Shown: positions 27,134 through 35,730, counted from the stretch's first letter. The stretch: 64,000 nucleotides of DNA from Microbacterium sp. BH-3-3-3 (GCF_007679045.1 NZ_VEFS01000001.1:1-64000); one strand, 5' to 3'. Notes: generated by a model not told the origin, from the sequence alone. Numbers and translations are program-made.

Positions 27134-27688
27134 ATGACCAGCGGATCCACCGACACCGGCGAGATCACCCGTCGCCCCGGCACCGAGACCGCCGTCCTCG
27201 CGGGCGGATGCTTCTGGGGCGTCGAAGACCTCATCCGCCGTCAGCCCGGCGTGCTCGACACGCGCGTCGGCTACACCGGCGGTCAGAACGACCACGCGAC
27301 GTACCGCAACCACCCCGGTCACGCGGAGGCCGTCGAGATCGTCTTCGACCCCACGCAGACGTCGTACCGCGACATCCTGGCGTTCTTCTTCCAGATCCAC
27401 GACCCGTCGACCCTGAACCGTCAAGGCAACGACATCGGCACGAGCTACCGCTCGGCGATCTTCCCCCTTTCGCCCGAGCAGGAGAAGGTCGCGCGCGACA
27501 CGATCGCCGACGTCGACGCGTCGGGCATCTGGCCCGCGAAGGTCGTCACCACGATCGAGCCCGAGGCGCCCTTCTGGGAGGCCGAGCCCGAGCACCAGGA
27601 CTACCTGATCCGCATCCCCAACGGCTACACGTGCCACTTCGTGCGTCCCGGTTGGGTGCTGCCCAAGCGCGAGCAAGCCTCCGCGTAA
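27134..27688 (+). CDS. msrA: Peptide-methionine (S)-S-oxide reductase
   Basis: Repairs S-epimers of methionine sulfoxide. The 184-residue protein has catalytic GGCFWG with C26, then [16 protein letters not shown] and [14 protein letters not shown] chose ATG 27134 because AAGGAG lies 7 bases upstream. An in-frame ATG at 27077 overlaps the msrB stop (ATGA) and would add 19 residues; the extra part looks like a short basic leader, so a second coupled start cannot be excluded. A perfect hairpin ends the operon. Confidence 0.95.
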   Translation: MTSGSTDTGEITRRPGTETAVLAGGCFWGVEDLIRRQPGVLDTRVGYTGGQNDHATYRNHPGHAEAVEIVFDPTQTSYRDILAFFFQIHDPSTLNRQGNDIGTSYRSAIFPLSPEQEKVARDTIADVDASGIWPAKVVTTIEPEAPFWEAEPEHQDYLIRIPNGYTCHFVRPGWVLPKREQASA

Positions 27689-27697
27689 GCGTTAGGA

Positions 27698-27725
27698 GGG
27701 CCCGGATGCCATGGCATCCGGGCCC
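27698..27725. terminator. Bidirectional terminator between msrA and the arsenic operon
   Basis: A 13-base perfect inverted repeat (27698-27710 with 27713-27725) lies 9 bases from both converging genes. The arms contain GGATGCC/GGCATCC. Confidence 0.85.
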
Positions 27726-27734
27726 TTCGTCATG

Positions 27735-28232
27735 TCAGGCGACAGTGGGACTGCGTCTCTCGATCAGCACGGTGTCGCGCCAGATGCCGGCGACGTCGCG
27801 GGCGATGCGTTCGCGCACGCCGACGGTGCGGAATCCATGGTGCGCGTGCAGGGCGAGCGAGGCGTGGTTGTCGGCGAAGATCGACGACTGGATCGTCCAG
27901 ACACCAGCGGCCTCCGTCGAGGCGATGAGGGCGTCGAGCAGCAGGTGACCGATCCCCCGGCCGCGGGCGTCGGCCTCGACGTAGACCGAGTGCTCCACGA
28001 CTCCGCGGTAGACGGGGCGCGACGACACGGCGGCGACGGCCGCCCAACCTATGACCCGGTCGTCGCTCACGGCGACGAGCCGATGCGCGGCCAGCTTCGC
28101 CCCATCGAACTCCTCCCATGTCGCCGGGGGCGCCGTCTCGAAAGTCGCGTGACCGGTCGCGATGCCCTCCGCGTAGATGCGGTACACCTCCGGCCAGTCG
28201 GCCGCGGCGAGCGGGCGCAGCGACACGCTCAC
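27735..28232 (-). CDS. GNAT acetyltransferase, phosphinothricin/arsinothricin (ArsN-like) type
   Basis: The 165-residue protein starts at GTG 28232, overlapping the flavoprotein stop (GTGA). ATFETAPPATWEEFD near the N-terminus, HSVYVEADARGRGIGHLLL (acetyl-CoA loop) and SSIFADNHASLALHAHHGFRTVG are the pattern of the PAT/Bar/MnaT subgroup. That subgroup acetylates the alpha-amino group of phosphinothricin, methionine sulfone or, in ArsN1, arsinothricin. Because it is the last gene of an operon with ArsC and an ArsO-like flavoprotein under an ArsR promoter, ArsN is the most likely role. Substrate specificity cannot be read from sequence alone. Confidence 0.82.
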   Translation of the reverse strand: MSVSLRPLAAADWPEVYRIYAEGIATGHATFETAPPATWEEFDGAKLAAHRLVAVSDDRVIGWAAVAAVSSRPVYRGVVEHSVYVEADARGRGIGHLLLDALIASTEAAGVWTIQSSIFADNHASLALHAHHGFRTVGVRERIARDVAGIWRDTVLIERRSPTVA

Positions 28233-29524
28233 GCGCAGCAGGACCCCGCGTCGGTCGTGCACACGCCCGTCTCGGGCAGCACGAGATCGACCTGCCGTGC
28301 CCCCGCCCGGTCGCCGGCGAGTTCCGCCGCGATCGAGCGCACCTGCTCGTATCCGGTGAGCAGCAGGAACGTGGGCGCCCGCCCGTACGACTTCATGCCC
28401 GCGAGGTAGAAGTCGGGCTCGGGATGCGTCAGTTCGGCGACCCCGTGCGGCGGCACGGAGCCGCACGAGTGCAGGTTCGGGTCGATCAGCGGGGCGAGCG
28501 CCCGCGGTGCCTCGACGATCTCGTCGAGCCCCACGCGGATCTCGCGCAGCATCGTCAGGTCGGGACGGAATCCGGTGGCGTTGACGACCACGTCGACCTC
28601 GAGGGCGAACGTCTCACCCGCGCGGCGGCCGCTGACGCGCACGCCGTCGTCGCAGAGCCGCACGTCGTCGATCTCGAACGAGGCGATCTGCTCGACTGAA
28701 CCATCGGCGACCAGGTCGTGGACCGCCGTGCCGAGGCGTCCGCGCGCGGCGAGGTCGTCGGCGGCGTCGGCGGCCAGACGCGCGGTGCCGTCGTTGCGCA
28801 CCGCCCACGACACCCGCGTCGCCGGCTCGTCGCGCGCGAGGGCGGCGAGGGCGATCAGGGTGTTCGCCGCCGAGTGCCCCGCACCGACGACGAGCACGCG
28901 CCGACCGGCGAAGCGGTCGCGGTCGCGTCCGCGCACATCGGGGAGCGCCGTCGTCACGCGATCACCGAGGTCGTCGTGCGCGAGACCCGACGACAGCAGA
29001 GACCGCGGCGAGCTCGTGGTGCCGGAGGTGTCGATGACGGCGCGAGCCGTGGCATCCGCCACGCCCTCCTCCGTGTGCAGTCGCAGGACGAAGGGGGTGG
29101 CCGCCCGACCCACCGACCGCGTGCGGTCCATGCCCTGGCGGGCCACGGCCTCGACGCGCGTGCCGTACCGGATGACGGATGCCAGGGCGGCGGTGCGCGC
29201 GAGGGGTTCGAGGTAGCCGTCGACCAGCTCGTCTCCGGTGGGCAGGCCCTCGGCATCCGGAGCCGTCCACCCCTCGGCCTCGAGCAGGCGTCGCGCGGCG
29301 GCGTCGACGACGTAGCGCCACGGTGAGAAGAGACGGGTGTGCCCCCACGCGCGAACGGCCGCGCCGGCGGTGTCGCCCGCTTCGAAGACGACAACGGGCA
29401 GCCCGCGTTCGATGAGGTGCGCGGCGGCCGCCAGGCCGACGGGGCCGGCGCCGATGATCGCGATGGGCAGACCCGCGCGGCGATCGGCCACGGGACGCGG
29501 TGGGAAGGTGAGGGTCAGGCTCAT
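28229..29524 (-). CDS. FAD/NAD(P)-binding flavoprotein, ArsO-like
   Basis: The 431-residue protein starts at ATG 29524, overlapping the arsC stop (ATGA). It has two dinucleotide folds, IIGAGPVGLAAA near residue 20 and VVGAGHSAANTL near residue 205, plus the NATGFRPDL motif of flavin monooxygenase/thioredoxin-reductase-like enzymes. The C-terminal tail CTTDAGSCCA has three cysteines, suggestive of arsenic or metal binding. ArsO proteins of ars operons have this architecture. The reaction is unproven, with oxidation or reduction of organoarsenicals the usual proposal. Confidence 0.85.
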   Translation of the reverse strand: MSLTLTFPPRPVADRRAGLPIAIIGAGPVGLAAAAHLIERGLPVVVFEAGDTAGAAVRAWGHTRLFSPWRYVVDAAARRLLEAEGWTAPDAEGLPTGDELVDGYLEPLARTAALASVIRYGTRVEAVARQGMDRTRSVGRAATPFVLRLHTEEGVADATARAVIDTSGTTSSPRSLLSSGLAHDDLGDRVTTALPDVRGRDRDRFAGRRVLVVGAGHSAANTLIALAALARDEPATRVSWAVRNDGTARLAADAADDLAARGRLGTAVHDLVADGSVEQIASFEIDDVRLCDDGVRVSGRRAGETFALEVDVVVNATGFRPDLTMLREIRVGLDEIVEAPRALAPLIDPNLHSCGSVPPHGVAELTHPEPDFYLAGMKSYGRAPTFLLLTGYEQVRSIAAELAGDRAGARQVDLVLPETGVCTTDAGSCCA

Positions 29525-29928
29525 GCGTCGATCCCGAGCTCGCGCAGCAGCGTGGTCACCCGCGACTTGATGTCGTCGCGGATCGGGCGCACCTCGTCGA
29601 GGCCTTTGCCCGCCGGGTCGGTCAGCTCCCAGTCTTCGTAGCGCTTGCCGGGGAAGATCGGGCACGCGTCTCCGCAGCCCATCGTGATGACCGCGTCAGA
29701 GGCACGCACATCGTCGGTGAGCAGCAGCTGCGGCACCTCGGCGCTGATGTCGATCCCCTCTTCGGCCATCGCGGCCACCGCCATGGGGTTGAGGGCGTCG
29801 CCGGGGGCGCTGCCGCCGGACAGCACGCGCACGCGGTCGCCGCCCAGGGTGCGGGCGTAGCCGGCGGCCATCTGCGAGCGGCCGGCGTTGTGCACGCAGA
29901 CGAAGAGGATGGTGGCGGTGTCGGACAT
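29521..29928 (-). CDS. arsC: Arsenate reductase, low-molecular-weight phosphatase type
   Basis: The 135-residue protein has the P-loop CVHNAGRSQMA with nucleophile C11 and R17, and a late DPAGKGLDEVRPIRDDI. This is the LMW-phosphatase-derived ArsC family, in actinobacteria typically coupled to mycothiol and mycoredoxin. GCGDACP supplies two more cysteines. It reduces As(V) to As(III). It starts at ATG 29928 and is the first gene of the minus-strand operon, divergent from arsR across a palindromic operator. Confidence 0.93.
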   Translation of the reverse strand: MSDTATILFVCVHNAGRSQMAAGYARTLGGDRVRVLSGGSAPGDALNPMAVAAMAEEGIDISAEVPQLLLTDDVRASDAVITMGCGDACPIFPGKRYEDWELTDPAGKGLDEVRPIRDDIKSRVTTLLRELGIDA

Positions 29929-29973
29929 GGCGCTTCTTTCGGGTCGGGTCGAACGGGAACAGCATGACGCAAC

Positions 29974-30009
29974 ACATCGACGCTCGTCAATATTGACGTT
30001 CATCGATGT
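29974..30009. promoter_or_regulatory. Nested palindromic ArsR operator between arsC and arsR
   Basis: CGTCAATATTGACG (29985-29998) is a perfect 14-base palindrome. Outside it ACATCGA (29974-29980) and TCGATGT (30003-30009) form a second symmetric pair. The site covers the divergent promoter space, as expected for an ArsR dimer (or two dimers) repressing both directions. Confidence 0.65.
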
Positions 30010-30019
30010 GAAGGCGATG

Positions 30020-30379
30020 ATGGATGCCATGACCTCGACCATCGCCCTGCCCCTGCTCGACGCCCCCTGCTGCGTCTCGTCGGGCGACGCGGCGATGGCC
30101 CCGGCCGAAGCGGAGACGCTGGCGAAGACGCTCAAGGCGCTCGCCGATCCGGCGCGCCTGCGGATCGTGTCGATCATCGCCGCGCAAGACGCCGGCGCCA
30201 CGTGCGCGTGCGACCTGCAGGAGCCTCTCGGCCTCTCGCAGCCCACGGTCTCGCATCACACGAAGGTGCTGGTGGATGCCGGCATCCTGACCCGCGAGAA
30301 GCGCGGCACCTGGGCGTACTTCTCGCTCGTGCCGGGCGCTCTCGACAGCGTCGCCGCGGCCATCGCGCCCCGTCGCTGA
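30020..30379 (+). CDS. arsR: Arsenic-responsive ArsR repressor (CgArsR type)
   Basis: The protein has about 119 residues. C17-C18 in the N-terminal arm and C62/C64 (ATCACDL) just before the recognition helix match the As(III) site of Corynebacterium ArsR (two adjacent N-terminal Cys from one subunit and a Cys near the DNA-binding domain of the other). The winged helix includes LGLSQPTVSHHTKVLVDAGIL. Start choice: ATG 30020 has GAAGG 5 bases upstream; ATG 30017, ATG 30029 and GTG 30008 are alternatives. It is divergent from arsC over the palindromic operator. Confidence 0.92.
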   Translation: MDAMTSTIALPLLDAPCCVSSGDAAMAPAEAETLAKTLKALADPARLRIVSIIAAQDAGATCACDLQEPLGLSQPTVSHHTKVLVDAGILTREKRGTWAYFSLVPGALDSVAAAIAPRR

Positions 30380-30428
30380 CGCTCGCAACCCCCGCGTCCG
30401 CTCGCGTTCGCCTGCCTAGGCTCGCGGC

Positions 30429-31664
30429 ATGAGCGAGTACGACGTCGTCGTGGTGGGAGCAGGGCTTGCCGGACTCCGCGCCGCGACCCGCCTGGCCGAG
30501 GCCGGGCGCGATGTCGTGGTGCTCGAGGCGAACGACGCGGTCGGCGGACGCGAGCGCACCGACATCGTCGACGGGTTCCGCCTCGACCTCGGCTTCCACG
30601 TGCTGAACCCGGCGTATCCGGCCGTGCGGCGCTGGGTCGACGTCGACGCCCTCGCGCTCCGGCGCTTTCCGGTCGCCGTCGGCGTGCGGCTCGACGACCG
30701 GGTCGCGCGGGTGGCGCATCCGCTGCGGCATCCGGGATCTCTTCCGACGACGTTGCGCTCGGGCCTGGTGCGGCCCGCCGACCTCGCGGCGCTGATCCGA
30801 TGGGCCGCGCCGACGGTGCTCAACGCCCGGGCTGCCAAGAAGGGCCGCGACTTCTCGCTCGACGAGGGCTGGGACCGGGCGGGCCTGCGCGGCCCCCTCC
30901 GCGAGGCGGTGCTCGAGCCGTTCCTCGCCGGAGTGATCGCCGACGACCGACAGGAGACCTCCGACGCCTTCGTGCGCCTGCTCATCCGCAGTTTCGCGCT
31001 CGGGCGCCCGGGTGTCCCCGCCGCGGGGATCGGCGCCCTTCCCGCGCAGCTCGCCGACACCGCGCGGCGTGCGGGTGCCGGCATCCGCCTCTCGCACCGC
31101 GTCGTGTCGACCCGGCGGCGCGCGCACGGCTGGCACCTCGGGGTAGAGGGTCGGGATGCCGTGACCGCCCTCACCCTCGTGCTCGCGAGCGGCATCGACC
31201 ACGCCCTCGACGCCCCGCACCCTCGCACGCGCGGGCTGCAGACGTGGTGGTTCGCCGCCGATGAGGCCCCCTCGGCCGATGCCGCCCTGCGCGTGGACGG
31301 ACGCCGGCGCGGGCCGATCGTGAACACCGCGGTCATGACGAACACCGCCCCCACGTACGCCCCGCGCGGGCAGCACCTCATCCAGGCGACGTGCGTGCTG
31401 CCGTCCGACGCGACCGAGAACGACGTGCGGCGTCAGCTCGGTGAGGTGTGGGAGGCCGACACCCGGCCGTGGCGCCTGCTGCGGCGCGACGACATCGCCC
31501 ACGCGCTCCCCATGCAGGATCCGCCGTTGCGCCTGCGCCGCCCCGTGCGGCTCGACGACGGCCGCTACCTCGCCGGCGACCACCGCGACACCGCGTCGAT
31601 CCAGGGCGCACTGGTGTCGGGGCAGCGCGCCGCCGAGGCGGTGCTGGCCGACCTCGCGCGGTGA
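30429..31664 (+). CDS. FAD-dependent amine-oxidase/phytoene-desaturase-like oxidoreductase
   Basis: The 411-residue protein begins with the Rossmann motif VVVVGAGLAGLRAATRLAEAGRDVVVLEA and the following GGRERT, the hallmark of the flavin amine oxidase and phytoene desaturase superfamily. The C-terminal FAD signature is GRYLAGDHRDTASIQGALVSGQRAAEAVL. The middle substrate domain is Arg-rich and divergent. The start at 30429 lies just after CCTAGGCTCGCGGC. No carotenoid genes lie nearby, so the substrate is unknown. Confidence 0.9.
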   Translation: MSEYDVVVVGAGLAGLRAATRLAEAGRDVVVLEANDAVGGRERTDIVDGFRLDLGFHVLNPAYPAVRRWVDVDALALRRFPVAVGVRLDDRVARVAHPLRHPGSLPTTLRSGLVRPADLAALIRWAAPTVLNARAAKKGRDFSLDEGWDRAGLRGPLREAVLEPFLAGVIADDRQETSDAFVRLLIRSFALGRPGVPAAGIGALPAQLADTARRAGAGIRLSHRVVSTRRRAHGWHLGVEGRDAVTALTLVLASGIDHALDAPHPRTRGLQTWWFAADEAPSADAALRVDGRRRGPIVNTAVMTNTAPTYAPRGQHLIQATCVLPSDATENDVRRQLGEVWEADTRPWRLLRRDDIAHALPMQDPPLRLRRPVRLDDGRYLAGDHRDTASIQGALVSGQRAAEAVLADLAR

Positions 31665-31694
31665 GCGGGCGGCGTCGCGACCCGTCTGAGACCG

Positions 31695-31761
31695 CGAGAC
31701 GGCAACTCGCTGACAACCCCGTTGCAGCCTGACGCGGGTTCGTCAGCGAGATGCAGTCTCG
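31695..31761. repeat. Dispersed inverted-repeat element, copy 1
   Basis: Arms 31696-31714 and 31742-31760 (19 bases, two mismatches) flank a 27-base spacer containing GTTGCAG and TGACGC. The same arms, spacer length and spacer words recur at 36373-36445. The element lies between convergent genes and would fold into a long hairpin; it may also act as a terminator. Confidence 0.8.
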
Positions 31762-31819
31762 GTGTCCGCGGCGCACGGTGCGCCCCGGCAATCCGCGGAG
31801 CCCGCACGCAGAGCCCGCG

Positions 31820-32320
31820 CTACCCCCGCGCCGCCAGCGCCGTCAGCGCCTCGCCCGTGACGCGGCGGGTCGTCCACTCCTCCATCGCCTCGGCGCCGAG
31901 CGCGCGGTAGAAGCCGATCGCGGGCTCGTTCCAGTCGAGCACCGTCCACTCCAGACGCGAGTAGCCCTTGTCGACGCACTCGGCGGCGAGCGCGGCCAGC
32001 AGGGCCACGCCGTAGCCGTTCGCACGGTACTGCTCGTGCACGTACAGGTCTTCGAGCCAGATGCCGTGGCGCCCGGTCCACGTCGAATAGGTGAGGAACC
32101 AGATCGCGATGGCCCGGATGCCGCCGTCGGGGCCCTCCACGACGAAGGCGAACGCGCGGGGGTCGTCGCCGAACAGCGTGGCGGTGAGCATCGCGGCGGT
32201 GTTGTCCACGGCATCCGGCTCGCGTTCGTAGTCGGCGAGCGCCTGGATGCACGCGAGGATGCCCTCTTCGTCGCCGGGGCGGGCGGGGCGCAGGACGGCG
32301 CCGTCTCTCAGGTCGGTCAT
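31820..32320 (-). CDS. GNAT acetyltransferase, spermidine/diamine (SSAT) type
   Basis: The 166-residue protein has the SSAT-like pattern: RPARPGDEEGILACIQALADYE near the start, then STWTGRHGIWLEDLYV, YRANGYGVALLAALA (acetyl-CoA loop), LEWTVLDWNEPAIGFYRALGA and a final EEWTTRRVTGEAL. Relatives acetylate polyamines, diamines or thialysine; the actual substrate is not certain. The start overlaps the dipeptidase stop (ATGA), so it is the last gene of the TrhO-dipeptidase-acetyltransferase operon. Confidence 0.88.
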   Translation of the reverse strand: MTDLRDGAVLRPARPGDEEGILACIQALADYEREPDAVDNTAAMLTATLFGDDPRAFAFVVEGPDGGIRAIAIWFLTYSTWTGRHGIWLEDLYVHEQYRANGYGVALLAALAAECVDKGYSRLEWTVLDWNEPAIGFYRALGAEAMEEWTTRRVTGEALTALAARG

Positions 32321-33270
32321 GACAGGGGCTCCCAGCTCTCGGCCGCGACGCGGCGGAAGTTCCCGCCGAGCACCGCGGCGGCGTCGGTGTCGTTCCATCC
32401 TCGCGCCGCGAGCGCCGCTCCGATGCCGATGAAGGTCTCGGGCGGCATCCACTCCACGGGTCCCCACGCGGTGTAGCTGGAGTCGTAGAGCGCCGGGGTG
32501 TCGGCCAGGGCGATGCGGAACGTCTCCCAATCGAACGAGAAGTCGGTGCTGACCCCCACATGACGGATGCCGACGACCTCGACCGCGTATTCGATGTGGC
32601 GCACCATCGCCTCGAGGGTCGGGGTGTTCGGCCCGAGGAAGATGCCCACCCCGGTCACGCCCACCACTCCCCCGGTGTCGGCGACCGCGCGGGCTTGGTC
32701 GTCGGTGATGTTGCGGGGGTGATCCCACACGGCGCGCAGGTTCGAGTGGCTGAACACGACCGGCCGGGTCGACGCGGCGCACATGTCGAAGGTGGTGCGG
32801 GCGCCCACGTGCGAGCCATCGGGCACCATGCCGCGCGCGTTCATCTCGGCGACGAGGTCGCGGCCCCACGCGGTGAGTCCCTCGTCGACGGCGTCGAGGC
32901 ATCCGCCGCCGGCGGCGTTGGCGTGGTTGTACACCGGTCCGAGGGTGCGCACGCCCTGCGTGACGAGCCGCGCGACGGCGTCGAGGTCGCCGCCGAGAGG
33001 GGCGATGTCTTCGAGGTCGAACACGACCGCGGTGTCTCCGGCCGCCGCGATCCGATCGACGTCGTCGACGGATGCCGCGAGCTCGAGCCCCTCGATTGAC
33101 TCGACCTGGGCGCGGAAGGAACGGAGGACGGATGCCGCGACCTCGGGCCCATGCGGGGCGAAGCCGACGTTGAGCGAGACGAGCCCGCCCCCGGCCGGAC
33201 GGTAACGGTGCAGTTCGCGGAGGTCGGCGGTCTCGACGAGCTCGGCGCACGCGTGCTGGTCCCAGAGCAC
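32317..33270 (-). CDS. Peptidase family M19 (membrane/renal dipeptidase-type) metalloenzyme
   Basis: The 317-residue TIM-barrel protein has LEDIAPL with the bridging Glu of the binuclear Zn site, YNHANAAGGGCLD, DGSHVGARTTFD, VVFSHSNLRAVWDHPRNI, then GVSTDFSFD. The N-terminal HxD ligand pair appears as WDQHAC, a variant seen in a subgroup of actinobacterial homologues. The family hydrolyses dipeptides, including D-amino-acid-containing ones. It starts at GTG 33270, one base after the trhO stop. No signal peptide, so cytoplasmic. Confidence 0.9.
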   Translation of the reverse strand: MLWDQHACAELVETADLRELHRYRPAGGGLVSLNVGFAPHGPEVAASVLRSFRAQVESIEGLELAASVDDVDRIAAAGDTAVVFDLEDIAPLGGDLDAVARLVTQGVRTLGPVYNHANAAGGGCLDAVDEGLTAWGRDLVAEMNARGMVPDGSHVGARTTFDMCAASTRPVVFSHSNLRAVWDHPRNITDDQARAVADTGGVVGVTGVGIFLGPNTPTLEAMVRHIEYAVEVVGIRHVGVSTDFSFDWETFRIALADTPALYDSSYTAWGPVEWMPPETFIGIGAALAARGWNDTDAAAVLGGNFRRVAAESWEPLS

Positions 33271-33271
33271 G

Positions 33272-34009
33272 TCAGGCCCCGGCCCGTGCGGCGAGCTCCG
33301 CGTCGAGGGCCTCGCGCTCGTCGAACACGAACAGGTCGCCGTCCCAGTGCGCGCCGCCCTGCGCGGCGAACCACCCGAGGATCCCGCCCTCGAGCTGGTA
33401 CGCCTCGACGCCCTCGTCGCGCAGATACAAAGCCGCCTTCTCGCAGCGGATGCCGCCGGTGCAGAAGCTCACCACGGTCTTGCCCTCGAGCTCGTCGCGG
33501 TGGGAGTCCGCGGCATCCGGAAACTGCGTGAACCTCTCGATGCGCCAATCCTTCGCGCCGGCGAAGGTGCCGTAGTCGACCTCGAAGGCGTTGCGCGTGT
33601 CGACGAGCACGACCTCGCGACCCGCGTCGTCGACGCCCGAATCGAGCCAGCGGCGCAGGGTGTCGGGGGTGACGGCGGGCGCTCGGCCGTCCTGCGGGCG
33701 CACCTCGGGCCGGTCCATGCGGATGATCTCGCGCTTGACCTTCACGAGCAGCTTGCCGAAGGGCACGGCATCCGACCAGCTCTCCTTGGTCTGCAGGGCG
33801 GCGAAACGCGCGTCGGCGCGCAGGGCGTCGACGAAGGTGCGCACCCCCGCGGGGTCGCCCGCGAGGAACAGGTTGATGCCCTCCTCCGCCAGCAGGATCG
33901 TCCCGCGCAGCCCCGCGGCCCCCGCCCGCTCGCGCAGGACGACCTGCAGGGCGGCCGGGTCGTCGATGCGCGCGAACAGGTACGCCGAGACGTTGAGGAC
34001 GGATGCCAT
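33272..34009 (-). CDS. trhO: tRNA uridine 5-hydroxylase, rhodanese family (TrhO)
   Basis: The 245-residue protein carries an N-terminal acylphosphatase-like region (LRGTILLAEEGINLFLAG) and a rhodanese domain with active-site loop FCTGGIRCEKA. This is the YceA/TrhO layout, which uses oxygen to form 5-hydroxyuridine at position 34 of some tRNAs. ATG 34009 is preferred; a GTG at 34018 in frame lies inside the likely GGAGG ribosome site. First gene of a three-gene operon. Confidence 0.92.
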   Translation of the reverse strand: MASVLNVSAYLFARIDDPAALQVVLRERAGAAGLRGTILLAEEGINLFLAGDPAGVRTFVDALRADARFAALQTKESWSDAVPFGKLLVKVKREIIRMDRPEVRPQDGRAPAVTPDTLRRWLDSGVDDAGREVVLVDTRNAFEVDYGTFAGAKDWRIERFTQFPDAADSHRDELEGKTVVSFCTGGIRCEKAALYLRDEGVEAYQLEGGILGWFAAQGGAHWDGDLFVFDEREALDAELAARAGA

Positions 34010-34125
34010 GACCTCCACGATACGAAAGCCGAGCGGTGTCAGCCGACGGCGCAGGCGTCAAGCCGGGAAACGCGGCGCGCGCATCGCCTAGCGTGAAAGC
34101 ACTCGTCCCCGGGAGGACCCCCGCT

Positions 34126-34893
34126 GTGCCCACCCCCGCCGCACCCGCCTCGGCCACCGTCTCCGTCGTCATCCCCGTACGAAACGACGGCCCGCATCTT
34201 TGGTGTTGCCTACGCGCTCTCGCCGCGCAGACCCTCGCCCCCACCGAGATCGTCGTGGTCGACAACGACTCGAGCGATGACAGCGCCGCGATCGCCCGCG
34301 CCGCCGGGGCCCGCGTCGTCTTCTGCGGCGAGCGCGGCATCCCCGCCGCCGCGGCCGCCGGCTACGACGCCGCGCGCGGCGACCTGATCCTGCGACTCGA
34401 CGCCGACAGTCTCCCCTCCCCGCAGTGGGTGCGGTCGATGGTCGACGCCCTCGCCGACCCCGAGACGGATGCCGTGACCGGCGGCGCCGTGTTCCACGAC
34501 GGTCCTGCGCGGGGCCGTGTCGGCCTGGCGCGGGCCTTCCTCGGCACCTATGCCGCGTTCGCGACCCCCGCGCTCGGGCACGTTCCGCTGTGGGGCTCGA
34601 ACATGGCGTTCCGCCGCAGCGCGTGGGAGGCGGTGCGCGGCGACGTGCACCTCGACCCCGAACTTCACGACGACCTCGATCTGGCGTACCACCTCGGCCG
34701 GGCCCACCGGATCCGCCGGGTGTCGGGCGAGCACATGCGCGTCTCGTCGCGCACGGTGGAGCCCGGCCGGTTCGTCCGGTGCTTCCGCCGCGGGGCGGGC
34801 ACGGTGTTCGCGCACTGGCCGGGAGACGCGCCGCCCGTGCGCTGGTGGCGGCTCGCGCGCGAGCGCCGCGACGGGGCGGGGGCGCGGTCGTGA
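34126..34893 (+). CDS. Family 2 glycosyltransferase
   Basis: The 255-residue protein has the GT-A core VSVVIPVRNDGPHL, VVVDNDSSDDS, then the DxD equivalent RLDADSLPSPQWV and GGAVFHDG. A later HDDLDLAYHLG resembles the ED-type catalytic region. GTG 34126 has GGGAGGA 8 bases upstream; GTG 34093 is an in-frame alternative. There are no strong membrane spans, so it is a peripheral enzyme. The next gene overlaps by 4 bases. It probably adds a sugar to a cell-envelope carrier, but neither donor nor acceptor is evident. Confidence 0.9.
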   Translation: MPTPAAPASATVSVVIPVRNDGPHLWCCLRALAAQTLAPTEIVVVDNDSSDDSAAIARAAGARVVFCGERGIPAAAAAGYDAARGDLILRLDADSLPSPQWVRSMVDALADPETDAVTGGAVFHDGPARGRVGLARAFLGTYAAFATPALGHVPLWGSNMAFRRSAWEAVRGDVHLDPELHDDLDLAYHLGRAHRIRRVSGEHMRVSSRTVEPGRFVRCFRRGAGTVFAHWPGDAPPVRWWRLARERRDGAGARS

Positions 34894-35723
34894 CCGGCGT
34901 GCTGTTCGGCGAGGTCGACGCGCCCGACCTGCACGTGATGAGCTTCAACATCCGCCGACGGTTCGACCGCATCACCTGGCCGCCCGCCGACCGGTGGCCC
35001 CTGCGCAAGCAGCGCCTGCGCACCTTCCTCGAGGCCAACCGCCCGCACCTGCTCGGCACGCAGGAGGCGATGCCCGACCAGGCGCAGTGGGTGCAGTCCG
35101 CGCTCGGGTCGAACTACGGTCGCGTCGGGCTGGGCCGGGGTCCGCGCCTCGACGGCGAGGGCACTCCCCTGTTCTACGACCGCGACCGCCTCGAGGTCGA
35201 GAGCTGGGAGCAGGTCGCCCTCTCCGACACCCCGCACACCCCGGCATCCACCGGGTGGGGCAACACCATCCCGCGCATCGCCGTGATCGCCCAGATGCGC
35301 GACCGCGAGACCGATGCGCGCTTCACGTTCGTCAACACGCACTTCGACGCGTTCTCGCGCCGGGCCCGCCGTCGCTCGGCGACGTGGCTGCACGACCTCG
35401 TCGCCGCCCGCACCCGCCCGTTGCTGTTCACCGCCGATGTCAACGCCCACATCCGCTCGGCGGAGCTGTCCGACATGTTCGCCGACGGCCTGCTCGTCGA
35501 CACGTGGTCGTACGCGCCGGCCCGCCGCACGGCGGAGTGGGGCACGTTCAACAACTACGCCAGCCCGCGCGTGGGCGCGCGCCGCATCGACGCCCTGCTC
35601 GCGACTCCCGACGTGGGAGTCCGCGCGGTCGGCATCGACCCGCGCCCGACCGGCACGCAGTGGCCCAGCGATCATCTGCCGGTGCAGGCGATCGTGCGCA
35701 TCCATCCGGCGGCGACGCCGTGA
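34890..35723 (+). CDS. Endonuclease/exonuclease/phosphatase-family protein
   Basis: The 277-residue DNase I-like fold has MSFNIRRRFD (catalytic Asn), LLGTQEAMPDQ (metal-binding Glu), FVNTHFDAFS (His), TADVNAH (Asp/Asn pair, where most members have GDFN) and a C-terminal SDHLPVQA (Asp-His). Possible substrates are sugar phosphates, inositol or sphingo-type lipids rather than DNA. The start GTG 34890 overlaps the glycosyltransferase stop (GTGA), which argues for a linked role, perhaps in envelope lipids. Confidence 0.9.
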   Translation: MTGVLFGEVDAPDLHVMSFNIRRRFDRITWPPADRWPLRKQRLRTFLEANRPHLLGTQEAMPDQAQWVQSALGSNYGRVGLGRGPRLDGEGTPLFYDRDRLEVESWEQVALSDTPHTPASTGWGNTIPRIAVIAQMRDRETDARFTFVNTHFDAFSRRARRRSATWLHDLVAARTRPLLFTADVNAHIRSAELSDMFADGLLVDTWSYAPARRTAEWGTFNNYASPRVGARRIDALLATPDVGVRAVGIDPRPTGTQWPSDHLPVQAIVRIHPAATP

Positions 35724-35730
35724 CGGGCGA

